From: Syntrophaceae bacterium
Lineage (GTDB): Bacteria; Desulfobacterota; Desulfomonilia; Desulfomonilales; Desulfomonilaceae
DNA: 7,895 nucleotides
Reading direction: 5' to 3'
NCBI GenBank assembly: GCA_014874425.1
Contig: JACWAG010000209.1
Location: forward strand, 1-7,895
Within the stretch, counting starts at the first letter, position 1, and each line of letters starts with the position of its first letter. The translations under genes were made by a program, and so were the position numbers. Shown in pieces: positions 1 through 6,988 of the stretch. The notes beneath the pieces were generated by a model, which was given only the letters and a program-made list of their open reading frames with translations, did no database searches and was not told where the DNA came from.

Positions 1-374
1 TCAACATATGGCAGCACATTCAAACCATTACTGGCGAGACACAGTAGCAGATGCGGAAATTTCTCACGCACTAGATTCAAGGTCTTGATCGTCAGTTCCG
101 GTTTTGCAAATGGGTCCCCTGGTCCGGCTACACCCACAACACTGAGGTTTGGGACCTCGGCAACTATTTTCTCGAGATAATCAACGGCCTGTGACGGGGT
201 AAGGATTGCGCTGGATACCCCTGGTCTGCTTTCATTGATGCAATCGTTCCGTCGATTGCAGTAATTGCACTTGATGTTACAGTCCGGGGCTATTGGTAAG
301 TGGACCCGGGCGTAAGTATGTTTAGCTTCAACATTGAAGCATGGATGAGTTTTTGTGTTAATTAGCTGGTTCAT
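1..374 (-). CDS. nifB: NifB, radical SAM FeMo-cofactor core synthase (N-terminal part; gene runs off the window)
   Basis: NifB fuses two [4Fe-4S] clusters and inserts the central carbide from S-adenosylmethionine to make NifB-co, the precursor of FeMo-co. The visible 124 codons start at the ATG at 374 and run off the window edge, so the 3' end is missing. The radical SAM motif CX3CX2C is at Cys32, Cys36 and Cys39 (DCNIKCNYCN). It is followed by the NifB-typical NESRPG motif (residues 47-52) and a GVAGPGDPF glycine-rich SAM-binding motif near residues 81-89. A conserved HPCF motif (Cys12) precedes them; this cysteine is thought to help bind an auxiliary cluster. The start is well supported by a TAAGGAG ribosome binding site 6 bases upstream. 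nifB lies 45 bases after nifN and is a separate gene, unlike the nifN-B fusion of Clostridium pasteurianum. Whether it carries a C-terminal NifX/NafY-like domain cannot be seen. Identification is secure. Confidence 0.97.
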   Translation of the reverse strand, partial: MNQLINTKTHPCFNVEAKHTYARVHLPIAPDCNIKCNYCNRRNDCINESRPGVSSAILTPSQAVDYLEKIVAEVPNLSVVGVAGPGDPFAKPELTIKTLNLVREKFPHLLLCLASNGLNVLPYV

Positions 375-419
375 GGGTAACTCCTTAGTCTTGGCGCCGC
401 TTGTATAATCGAAACCGGC
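375..419 (-). promoter_or_regulatory. nifN-nifB spacer with strong nifB ribosome binding site
   Basis: The 45-base gap between the nifN stop and the nifB ATG holds a near-perfect Shine-Dalgarno sequence, AAGGAG at 381-386 (minus strand), 6 bases before the start codon. I see a small GGCGCC palindrome but no stem-loop with a T-run and no -24/-12 (sigma-54) promoter match. nifB is therefore most likely co-transcribed with nifN. Confidence 0.7.
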
Positions 420-1817
420 TCATATGTAAGTGTAACCGATAGGGGAGCGGTCCTGCTTCGCCTGTATTACGGCATTGACAATCATATCAAAAAGGTCTTG
501 AGTCCCTTTATAGCCTAGTTGACAAATTCGTTGGGCCCCAAAACGGTCGTGGATGGGAAATCCCAACCTTATAAGAGGTATATTCCATTTTCTGGACAGC
601 TTGTAACCCTTGCTGGAACCGATAAGCACATCTGGTTTCAATTCCTCCGCTGTCTCCTCTATGTCGTAAAAATCTACATCGTCCAAAATTTTGGGAATTT
701 CGTCGAGAATTTCTTCTGTCACTGCTTTAATGGCGGTTTTGAAAAGTTGACTCTTGGCGCCTGTAGCGCAAAGCACAGGCTTAATCCCGATCTCCGTCAA
801 AAAAGACGCCAAAGCTACCACCATGTCGGGGTCACCATAAATTACGGCCTTTTTGCCGGAAATATATTTGTGACCGTCCACATAAGAATCAACTAGTCGA
901 CCTCTTTCCAGTTCATATTTAACAGGAGTCTCCCTGCAGGTAACTTCTTCCAGCGCATCCATAAAAATGTCTGTTTCCCTAAGCCCGATTGGGGTCCCTA
1001 GCCTCCTGGAGCGGACGTTGAATCTGTCCTCCAGGACGTTCGCAGCGGACATTGAATTAGCCAGGCATCGACCGAATTCTATCGAAGATAGAGCCGTTCC
1101 CATTCCCTTAATGCTGGCGATCGGCGTTCCGCCGGACGGGATTTTTTCGTATTCGGCCGCAGCGGGACCGTCGAGTGTCTCAGAAATATCCGGTAATACG
1201 ACTGGATTTATTCCAAAGTCATGAACAATTTCTTTCAAGTAACGAATGTCCGCCGGAGAAACAAAACCAGGAAACAGATTCAAAGTATTCTCAACGGCTT
1301 GAACATTGGAAGCCAACTGATCAACAATCGCCCGGACCGCTGAATGGAACCCGTCAACGTGTGAACCTGCGTAACTCGGAGTGGAAACATTAACAATTGA
1401 TGGGTTCCCGTGACATTCCAACTCATCAGCGAACTCGTTCCGGAACTCTTTCACCAGCCTTGGAGTGTCGTCTCCGATTGTTTCGGTCAAACATGTAGTC
1501 GCCACTCCGATGAGACCGCAGTGATACTTGGCCATCACGTTCTTGAGACCCAATTTGAGGTTAGGTCCGCCTCCGTAAATCGCGTGCTTCTCTCCCAGAG
1601 ATGATGACGCGATGTCAAGAGGTTCCCTAAAATGACTTATTACGTATCGCCTCATATATGTTGCGCATCCCTGCGACCCATGGAGAAAAGGGACCGATCC
1701 TTCCACACCCTTGAAAGCCAGGCATGCACCTAAGGGCGCACACTGCTTGCAACTATCAGTAGTGGCCACATACGGTTCTTTTTCAGTTTTCAATGGCTTT
1801 GATTTCATGACACACAT
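420..1817 (-). CDS. nifN: NifN, FeMo-cofactor assembly scaffold subunit
   Basis: NifN pairs with NifE to form the NifEN scaffold, on which NifB-co is matured into FeMo-co before transfer to NifDK. The 465-residue product is a NifK paralogue. It shows CAPLGA (Cys26), HGSQGC (Cys51), TTCLTETIGDD (Cys109) and NTPS/STPSYAGSHV-like residues (Ser148), all collinear with NifK with an offset of 2. The HGSQGC cysteine corresponds to Azotobacter vinelandii NifN Cys44, a ligand of the scaffold Fe-S cluster. Retention of all three cysteines is notable (see findings). The start is uncertain: ATG at 1817 (GGA 5 bases upstream) or ATG at 1808 (GGA 8 bases upstream). Both lie inside the end of nifE, which suggests translational coupling. 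The alternative NifK is excluded because a better NifK lies next to nifD and because this gene directly follows nifE. Confidence 0.95.
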   Translation of the reverse strand: MCVMKSKPLKTEKEPYVATTDSCKQCAPLGACLAFKGVEGSVPFLHGSQGCATYMRRYVISHFREPLDIASSSLGEKHAIYGGGPNLKLGLKNVMAKYHCGLIGVATTCLTETIGDDTPRLVKEFRNEFADELECHGNPSIVNVSTPSYAGSHVDGFHSAVRAIVDQLASNVQAVENTLNLFPGFVSPADIRYLKEIVHDFGINPVVLPDISETLDGPAAAEYEKIPSGGTPIASIKGMGTALSSIEFGRCLANSMSAANVLEDRFNVRSRRLGTPIGLRETDIFMDALEEVTCRETPVKYELERGRLVDSYVDGHKYISGKKAVIYGDPDMVVALASFLTEIGIKPVLCATGAKSQLFKTAIKAVTEEILDEIPKILDDVDFYDIEETAEELKPDVLIGSSKGYKLSRKWNIPLIRLGFPIHDRFGAQRICQLGYKGTQDLFDMIVNAVIQAKQDRSPIGYTYI

Positions 1818-3189
1818 CCGTTTCCAGGGCCTTTGAATAAAGCGCCCTTTTTCGTGGGGTAAAACGCCAGACAGGGCTCATGACTGTTGAATAAACTTCT
1901 TTGGCAAAATTCAACATTCCAACAAAGCCCTCGAGCGCCTCTTTTCGTTCGTGATTGTGGTCACAGAACCCTACGCCGAGTTTATATGCTATAGGGCGTT
2001 CCTTTACTCCTCCGACAAATATGTCTACATCCTTTTCCTGGAGGAATGACGAAAGCTCAAGCGGATTGGAATCATCAACGATAATTGTCCCCGGATCAGT
2101 TATTTCATGGAGTTCCTTGTAGTCCTCCTCAGTTCCTGTCTGGGAACCAACCAGTTCAACGGTCATCCCCAAATGCCTAAACGCTTTTACCAGAGAAAAC
2201 GCCTTGAATGCTCCGCCAACGTAGATTGCGGCTTTCTTGCCTTCAAGCGCTTTCCTGTATTCCTTCAACTTTGGATACAGTTCGCTCAATTCATCCCGGA
2301 CGAGCGCTTTGGTCCTTTCCATGACTTGTGGATCGACATCCTTGAAAAAATCCGCAATCTTATAGAGTGAATCAGCCATATCTTCGACCCCGAAATAGGA
2401 AACCCTGAGGAAAGGAACGCCATATTTTTCCTCCATCATCTTGGCAAGATCTATTGTAGATCCCGAACACTGCACAAGATTCAACGCAGCCCCATGGGCC
2501 CGACGGAGGTCGTCAACCCTGCCGTCTCCGGTAATGTTGGCGACGACGTGTACACCCATTCGTTCCAGGTATTCACGAACAATCCATATCTCACCGGCGA
2601 GATTGAAATCGCCGAGAATGTTCACGCTAAGTGGGCTAATGTCATCTGTTGAGGCAGTGCCCACAAGTTGGAACATGGCCCTGCAGGCGGCGTTATATCC
2701 TGCTCTCTTGTTTCCCTTGAAGCCCTCAGATTCCACAGGGATCACCGGAATACCTTTTTCCCGTTCCACTTTCCTGCATACACCGGCCAGGTCATCGCCT
2801 ATGATTCCGACTATACATGTCGAATAAACAAAAGCCGCTTTTGGATTAATCCGGTCAATCAACTGTGTAAGGGCCCTATACAGTTTGTCTTCACCTCCAA
2901 AAATTACATCGCTTTCCTGCAAGTCAGTGGAATAGCTGTGACGGTGTAACTCAAGGCCCGAAGACAATGCGCCCCGGATGTCCCATGTATACACGGCGCA
3001 TCCAATTGGGCCGTGAACGAGGTGCAAAGCGTCCGTTATTGGATAAAGGACAACTCGGGAACCGCAGAAGACGCATGCCCTCTGACTTACGGCTCCAGCG
3101 AGGCTTTCCTTGTCACAGGCCATCTGAAAAGGCTCTTCGCCTTTCCGATGGACCTGATCTTTTCTTTCTGCAAAAATTGTATTTGTCAT
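1783..3189 (-). CDS. nifE: NifE, FeMo-cofactor assembly scaffold subunit
   Basis: NifE is the NifD-like half of the NifEN scaffold. The product has 468 residues. Scaffold-cluster cysteines are visible at Cys39 (RACVFCG, with an extra Cys42), Cys64 (HGPIGC) and Cys125 (YSTCIVGIIGDD), matching A. vinelandii NifE Cys37, Cys62 and Cys124. The position equivalent to the FeMo-co cysteine ligand of NifD is kept as Cys241 (NLVQCSGS). The position of the NifD cofactor histidine falls in CDHNHER, where Asn412 aligns with the Asn typical of NifE. The lack of that histidine separates NifE from NifD. The ATG at 3189 is preceded by AAGG 8 bases upstream. The gene follows the ferredoxin gene by 24 bases, and its 3' end overlaps the start of nifN by 26-35 bases, consistent with equal synthesis of the two subunits. 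Confidence 0.96.
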   Translation of the reverse strand: MTNTIFAERKDQVHRKGEEPFQMACDKESLAGAVSQRACVFCGSRVVLYPITDALHLVHGPIGCAVYTWDIRGALSSGLELHRHSYSTDLQESDVIFGGEDKLYRALTQLIDRINPKAAFVYSTCIVGIIGDDLAGVCRKVEREKGIPVIPVESEGFKGNKRAGYNAACRAMFQLVGTASTDDISPLSVNILGDFNLAGEIWIVREYLERMGVHVVANITGDGRVDDLRRAHGAALNLVQCSGSTIDLAKMMEEKYGVPFLRVSYFGVEDMADSLYKIADFFKDVDPQVMERTKALVRDELSELYPKLKEYRKALEGKKAAIYVGGAFKAFSLVKAFRHLGMTVELVGSQTGTEEDYKELHEITDPGTIIVDDSNPLELSSFLQEKDVDIFVGGVKERPIAYKLGVGFCDHNHERKEALEGFVGMLNFAKEVYSTVMSPVWRFTPRKRALYSKALETDVCHEIKAIEN

Positions 3190-3213
3190 TGCAGGAACCT
3201 TCTAATAATAATT

Positions 3214-3516
3214 TCATGCCAGAAGATGGGACTCAGCAGCGTGGCCTTTTTCCAACGCGTCCAGGATCTCATCTACGACTTCCTCACTGGTAACTTCACG
3301 GTACCAATATCCCTGGGGATAGATGATCATCACCGGTCCATCCTCACAAAGTTTCAGACAGCCCGTGCTTGAAACCATGGCGTTCAAGCCACGATCGGCC
3401 AGTTCTTCCTCGAGATACGGGATAAGGCGGAGAGATTCTTTCTTGATACATTTACCTTTGGCTTCCGTGCCTCTAAAACTCGCGCATACGAAAATATGAT
3501 AATCAGGTTTGTTCAT
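3214..3516 (-). CDS. Thioredoxin-like [2Fe-2S] ferredoxin
   Basis: This is a 100-residue soluble ferredoxin of the thioredoxin-like [2Fe-2S] family, the type known from Clostridium pasteurianum. It begins with the typical HIFVCAS segment. Four cysteines, Cys11, Cys23, Cys53 and Cys57 (STGCLKLCEDGP), match the C. pasteurianum ligands Cys11, Cys24, Cys56 and Cys60. A family-typical segment with YP, WY and VT residues follows at about 66-76. No signal peptide or membrane segment is seen. I chose the ATG at 3516 because AGGAG lies 7 bases upstream and homology begins there; the open frame extends further upstream only into nifK. The C. pasteurianum protein is known to interact with the MoFe protein. 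A role as electron carrier or partner for nitrogenase or NifEN is inferred from that and from its place between nifK and nifE. Confidence 0.92.
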   Translation of the reverse strand: MNKPDYHIFVCASFRGTEAKGKCIKKESLRLIPYLEEELADRGLNAMVSSTGCLKLCEDGPVMIIYPQGYWYREVTSEEVVDEILDALEKGHAAESHLLA

Positions 3517-3523
3517 GTATCGT

Positions 3524-3532
3524 CTCCTATTA
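3524..3532 (-). promoter_or_regulatory. Tandem nifK stop codons overlapping the ferredoxin ribosome binding site
   Basis: nifK ends with TAA (3530-3532) immediately followed by an in-frame TAG (3527-3529). The second stop shares bases with the AGGAG ribosome binding site (3524-3528) of the ferredoxin gene, whose ATG is 7 bases further on. Ribosomes finishing nifK would therefore sit on the next gene's initiation site, which suggests coupled translation. Confidence 0.75.
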
Positions 3533-4906
3533 CATAACGAGTTCGAAACTTTCTTCCGGGGCGTCCCGATCCTGTCGATCCAGGATAGCGTCAAGGATCT
3601 TTTCCAGCAGACGCATGCCGCCACGATAGCCAACAATCGGAAAATAGCTGTGGCCGATTCGGTCCAGGATAGGAAAGCCCATCCGAATCAAAGGAATGTC
3701 CTCATCACGGGCGATGTACTTCATGTAGGTGTTTCCCATAAGCAAGTCTACTGGTTCATTCTTGATCCACTGGTGCAATAGGAACATGTCACCCGGCGCC
3801 TTTACATTTATTGGGTAAGGCGAATCTTTCGTGATTTCACGAATACGGGATTCGAATTTTTTACCCGATGTGCCGGTAACAATGTGGATCGGCCACATGT
3901 CAATCGAAACAAGGAATTCAGTTAGGGCGATCAGGTGGTCAGGGTCGCCGGCCAGCGCAACCTTTTTCCCGTAGAAGTACTGATGCATGTCGGTAACTAT
4001 ATCCAACAACTGACCGCGCTCATTGTTGAGGCTGTCCGGCACGGTTATCCCAAGGGTTTTTCTCAGCGTGTCCACGAGTCGATCAGTTGCTTTGAATCCA
4101 ATCGGCAGATCAAGGATTTCACACGGCACATTGCATTTAGTGTCAAGCGCCTGCGCCGCAGGTCCTGAAGCCAGTCGTCCCAGACCAATGGTAGCCAGAC
4201 TGTCGCCTGTAGTTTTGAGGGCTTCCACTGTCACGCCGCCCTCGGGAAACATTTCGTACTTGCCGGTCTGTGGCCGATTGAGCACCTTGGACGTGTCGGG
4301 AAACATCACAACACGTACGCCCATCATTTCTGCTATCCGTTTGATTTCCTCCATGTCGGACGGTTCTACATAACCTGGTATAATGTTGATCTGATCAATT
4401 TTTTGCCCCGTGGACTTCGCAAAATAATCCACCATTGCTTTAGTCATGTTCGCAAATCCGGTCACGTGAGTTCCCACATAACTAGGTGTATTCACATGTA
4501 TGACGTATTTGCCGTCAGGGATTTTACCGTCCGCCTCGGCCTTGCGTGTAATCTGGGGAATGTCATCGCCGATTGTCTCAGATAGACATGTGGTATGAAC
4601 GGCTATCACCTCCGGTTCGTAGATGGTGAAAATGTTATCTATCGCCTGCACCAGGTTCGCCTGTCCGCCGAAGACGGACGATCCTTCGGTGAAGGAACTC
4701 GTGGCGGCCATTACCGGTTCTTTGTAATGGCGTGTAAGGGCGCTTCGATGATATGCGCAGCAACCCTGCGAGCCGTGACTATGCGGGAGGCAACCATGAA
4801 TACCCAGCGCGGCGTACATTGCGCCAATGGGCTGGCAGGTCTTGGCCGGGTTGATAGTCAAGGCGCTTCGTTCAGTAATTTCTTTTGGAGTATGTCGCAG
4901 TAACAT
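3530..4906 (-). CDS. nifK: NifK, nitrogenase MoFe protein beta subunit
   Basis: NifK forms the alpha2-beta2 MoFe protein with NifD and supplies half of the P-cluster ligands. P-cluster cysteines are Cys24 (KTCQPIGA), Cys49 (HGSQGCCAYHRS) and Cys107 (TTCLSETIGDD), collinear with A. vinelandii beta-Cys70, 95 and 153 (offset 46). The P-cluster serine beta-Ser188 is kept as Ser142 (NTPSYVGTHVTG). The product is 458 residues and lacks the roughly 50-residue N-terminal extension of the A. vinelandii-type subunit, as is usual in anaerobe-type nitrogenases. The ATG at 4906 is chosen because AAGGA lies 8 bases upstream and the open frame further upstream (to 4996) runs into nifD without NifK similarity. 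It follows nifD by 23 bases. It ends with two stop codons in a row that overlap the next gene's ribosome binding site. Confidence 0.98.
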   Translation of the reverse strand: MLLRHTPKEITERSALTINPAKTCQPIGAMYAALGIHGCLPHSHGSQGCCAYHRSALTRHYKEPVMAATSSFTEGSSVFGGQANLVQAIDNIFTIYEPEVIAVHTTCLSETIGDDIPQITRKAEADGKIPDGKYVIHVNTPSYVGTHVTGFANMTKAMVDYFAKSTGQKIDQINIIPGYVEPSDMEEIKRIAEMMGVRVVMFPDTSKVLNRPQTGKYEMFPEGGVTVEALKTTGDSLATIGLGRLASGPAAQALDTKCNVPCEILDLPIGFKATDRLVDTLRKTLGITVPDSLNNERGQLLDIVTDMHQYFYGKKVALAGDPDHLIALTEFLVSIDMWPIHIVTGTSGKKFESRIREITKDSPYPINVKAPGDMFLLHQWIKNEPVDLLMGNTYMKYIARDEDIPLIRMGFPILDRIGHSYFPIVGYRGGMRLLEKILDAILDRQDRDAPEESFELVM

Positions 4907-4929
4907 TGGTTTGTTCCTTCCTTTTCGGC

Positions 4930-6582
4930 TCAATCGCAGGCGTATTTGGCCGCTAGTTCGGGGCTTTCCTGCCAGGGAGCCTTGATATGTTTCCACACCT
5001 GGCTATTCACCATTCTGTCAATCTCCCGATAAAAATTGATAGCTCCCCTGAAGCCGGCGTATGGGCCTCCTGAATCGTAGCTATGAAGCTGTTTCATTGG
5101 GATGCCTTTCTTTTGGATGGCGTATTTTTCCTTGATGCCTGCACAAAAGATGGCTGGTTTGTAAATTTCAATTAGTTGCTCCGATTCGTATTGGCTTATG
5201 TCATCGATCACCAAGCTACGATCGGACATCTCTCTCATCATGCCGTCATAGTCTTTGAATCTGAAACCTTCATCCTGGAGCTTTTTCAGTTGTTCATCCG
5301 TTTTACGGGGCCGGAATCTTTCAGGGTCAGGGTGGATTTCCAATTCTTCGATGTTACGGCTATCCGCATCGACTTTAATGGATGGCAGAACTGAGCGTCC
5401 TTCGTAATCGTCCCTATGCGCAAATTCATATCCGGCGGAAATGGTTTTCATCCCGATTTCCTTGAATAGTTCCTGATAATGGTGAGCGCGGGACCAACCC
5501 ACAAAAAGCATAGCCACCTTTCCCTCGCAGCGGGCCCTGACTTCATCACGGACTTTGATTACTTCGGGCATCTCCCTGGAAATTACTTCCTCGACTCGTT
5601 GTTTAAGTTCTTCGTTTTCAAAATAATTGGCGATCTTTCGTAACGTTTTTGCGGTGGCCGAGCCGCCAATGAAATTGATCTTGATCCAGGGTATCCCAAA
5701 CTTGGTCTCCATCATCTCCGCTACATAGTTTATTGATCGGTGGCACATGATGGTGTTGAGGTCCGCAGTATGGGCGTTCGCAAACTGGTCATAAGTGGAG
5801 TTGCCGCTGAAAGTGGACACCACCGTTATTTCACAGTCGTTAAGGATACGGTCGATCTCAAACGCGTCGCCTCCGATATTGTATTCTCCAAGCAGGTTGA
5901 TCTTGTATTTACCTTCCTTAACGTTGTCATTGAGCCCAACGACGTTTTTAAAAATTCCGTTGTTGGCGATGTGATGTCCTGCCGACTGGCTGACACCCTT
6001 GTATCCTTCGCAACTGAACCCGAAAATATTGATTCCGAGTTCTTCTTTCATTTCCCGGGCCACCGAGTGCACGTCGTCGCCAATTAGTCCAACCGGGCAG
6101 GTTGAAAAAATGCTGATGGCCTTGGGCTTGAACAGGTCATAAGCTTCCTGGATGGCGGCACGTAGCTTCTTTTCACCACCAAACACGATATTTTCTTCCT
6201 GCATATCCGTGGAAAAACAGTAAGTCATGAAGTTTTCGTCTGCCGGGCCATCTGGACGGGTCTGGTTGCGACGTGTCAGCCAACTGTAAAAGCCGCAGCC
6301 GATAGGACCATGGGTGATATTTACTATGTCACGGGTCGGACCCATGATAACCCCTTTACACCCAGCGTATGTACAGCCTCGCTGTGTGATGATTCCGGGG
6401 ATAGTGCGCGTGTTGGCGCCAATTTCCTGCATTTCCTGTTCTTCAGCGACTTTGTTTACAACGATCTGCTTCGCGCGTTTGCGAGCCACTTTAGTAGGAT
6501 ACTTTCTCAGTAATTCCTGCTTGACTTCCTGAGGATCAATTTGTTCGGTTTCAATCGGTATATTTTCATTCAATGCTTTCAT
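4930..6582 (-). CDS. nifD: NifD, nitrogenase MoFe protein alpha subunit
   Basis: NifD carries the FeMo-cofactor where N2 is reduced, and half of the P-cluster. From the ATG at 6582 (AGGAG 6 bases upstream) it has 550 residues. P-cluster cysteines are Cys70, Cys96 and Cys162, equal to A. vinelandii alpha-Cys62, 88 and 154. FeMo-co ligands are Cys280 (alpha-Cys275) and His500 (alpha-His442). Second-shell residues are kept: Val78 (alpha-Val70), Arg104 (alpha-Arg96), Gln199 and His203 (alpha-Gln191 and His195), Arg365 (alpha-Arg359) and Lys484 (alpha-Lys426). These mark a Mo-type nitrogenase rather than a NifE or a non-nitrogen-fixing homologue. An insertion of about 53 residues lies at roughly 394-447, as in clostridial and other anaerobe NifD. 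Odd: Trp363 stands where a cofactor-contact glycine is expected, and Ser504 replaces alpha-Tyr446. An in-frame upstream ATG (6654) lies inside nifI2 and is not preferred. Confidence 0.98.
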   Translation of the reverse strand: MKALNENIPIETEQIDPQEVKQELLRKYPTKVARKRAKQIVVNKVAEEQEMQEIGANTRTIPGIITQRGCTYAGCKGVIMGPTRDIVNITHGPIGCGFYSWLTRRNQTRPDGPADENFMTYCFSTDMQEENIVFGGEKKLRAAIQEAYDLFKPKAISIFSTCPVGLIGDDVHSVAREMKEELGINIFGFSCEGYKGVSQSAGHHIANNGIFKNVVGLNDNVKEGKYKINLLGEYNIGGDAFEIDRILNDCEITVVSTFSGNSTYDQFANAHTADLNTIMCHRSINYVAEMMETKFGIPWIKINFIGGSATAKTLRKIANYFENEELKQRVEEVISREMPEVIKVRDEVRARCEGKVAMLFVGWSRAHHYQELFKEIGMKTISAGYEFAHRDDYEGRSVLPSIKVDADSRNIEELEIHPDPERFRPRKTDEQLKKLQDEGFRFKDYDGMMREMSDRSLVIDDISQYESEQLIEIYKPAIFCAGIKEKYAIQKKGIPMKQLHSYDSGGPYAGFRGAINFYREIDRMVNSQVWKHIKAPWQESPELAAKYACD

Positions 6583-6607
6583 TTCTTTCTCCTGGGAGAG
6601 ACCGGGT

Positions 6608-6988
6608 TTATATTTCATCGAGGACTTTGTCGCCCCCTTCGCCTGTGCGGACACTTATGGAATTGGAGATCGGCATTACGAATATTTTACCATCGCCGGA
6701 TTTGCCGGTTTGGTTGACCTTGATGATAGTTGTAACCGCCTTTTTCTTGAGCTTCTCCGGGACGACAGTGAACAGCAGCCTCTTGGGAATCAGGCGTTGA
6801 CTGTGACCGAGTTGAGCTATTGCTTCTTCGTAACCTTTTTCAGCGCCTTCAAGTAAGCTGTAATCAATCAGGCCCTTGCCTCTGCCCAAGACGTCCTTGG
6901 CGGTCATAGATGGTATGCCGGCGTCGGAAAGCGCTTTCTTGGTTTTGTTCATCATGTTCATGCGGATGATGGCCATAATTGCTTTCAT
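6608..6988 (-). CDS. nifI2: NifI2, PII-like regulator of nitrogenase activity
   Basis: NifI2 is a PII-family protein that, with NifI1, binds the MoFe protein and blocks its activity when nitrogen is plentiful. ATP and 2-oxoglutarate release the block (shown for methanogen NifI proteins). The 126-residue product has the PII core: an N-terminal MKAIMAIIR strand, VLGRGKG leading into a long T-loop (about 36-66), IPKRLLFTVVP (67-77), a TGKSGDGKIFV nucleotide-binding B-loop (94-104) and a C-terminal RTGEGGD segment (114-120). The long T-loop with an acidic and glycine-rich stretch is the NifI2 form and differs from GlnB/GlnK; the GlnB uridylylated-tyrosine loop is not seen. Its ATG overlaps the nifI1 stop as ATGA, with GAGG upstream inside nifI1. 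nifD starts 25 bases after its stop. Confidence 0.95.
   Translation of the reverse strand: MKAIMAIIRMNMMNKTKKALSDAGIPSMTAKDVLGRGKGLIDYSLLEGAEKGYEEAIAQLGHSQRLIPKRLLFTVVPEKLKKKAVTTIIKVNQTGKSGDGKIFVMPISNSISVRTGEGGDKVLDEI

Noticed and set aside
375..419. Possible terminator or separate promoter before nifB
   Set aside because: Only a six-base palindrome is present, with no stem plus T-run and no -24/-12 element; co-transcription is simpler.
2441..2827. Plus-strand open frame of 128 codons
   Set aside because: It lies wholly opposite nifE, shows no recognisable domain and has no operon context; it is a shadow of the real coding strand, like the other plus-strand frames (for example 519-896 and 5740-6087).
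3517..3636. Longer ferredoxin start inside nifK
   Set aside because: The added 40 residues come from the nifK coding region in another frame; family homology starts at the ATG at 3516, which has its own ribosome binding site.
4757..4762. Adjacent cysteines (Cys49-Cys50) at the NifK P-cluster motif as a possible novelty
   Set aside because: The SQGCC form also occurs, as I recall, in clostridial NifK, so it looks like a normal variant of the anaerobe-type subunit.
4907..4996. Longer nifK start 30 codons upstream
   Set aside because: It lies largely within the nifD coding region and translates to sequence unlike the NifK N-terminal extension; the ATG at 4906 has AAGGA 8 bases upstream.
6583..6654. 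Longer nifD start 24 codons upstream
   Set aside because: It would overlap nifI2 and add residues with no NifD similarity, whereas the ATG at 6582 has AGGAG at ideal spacing.
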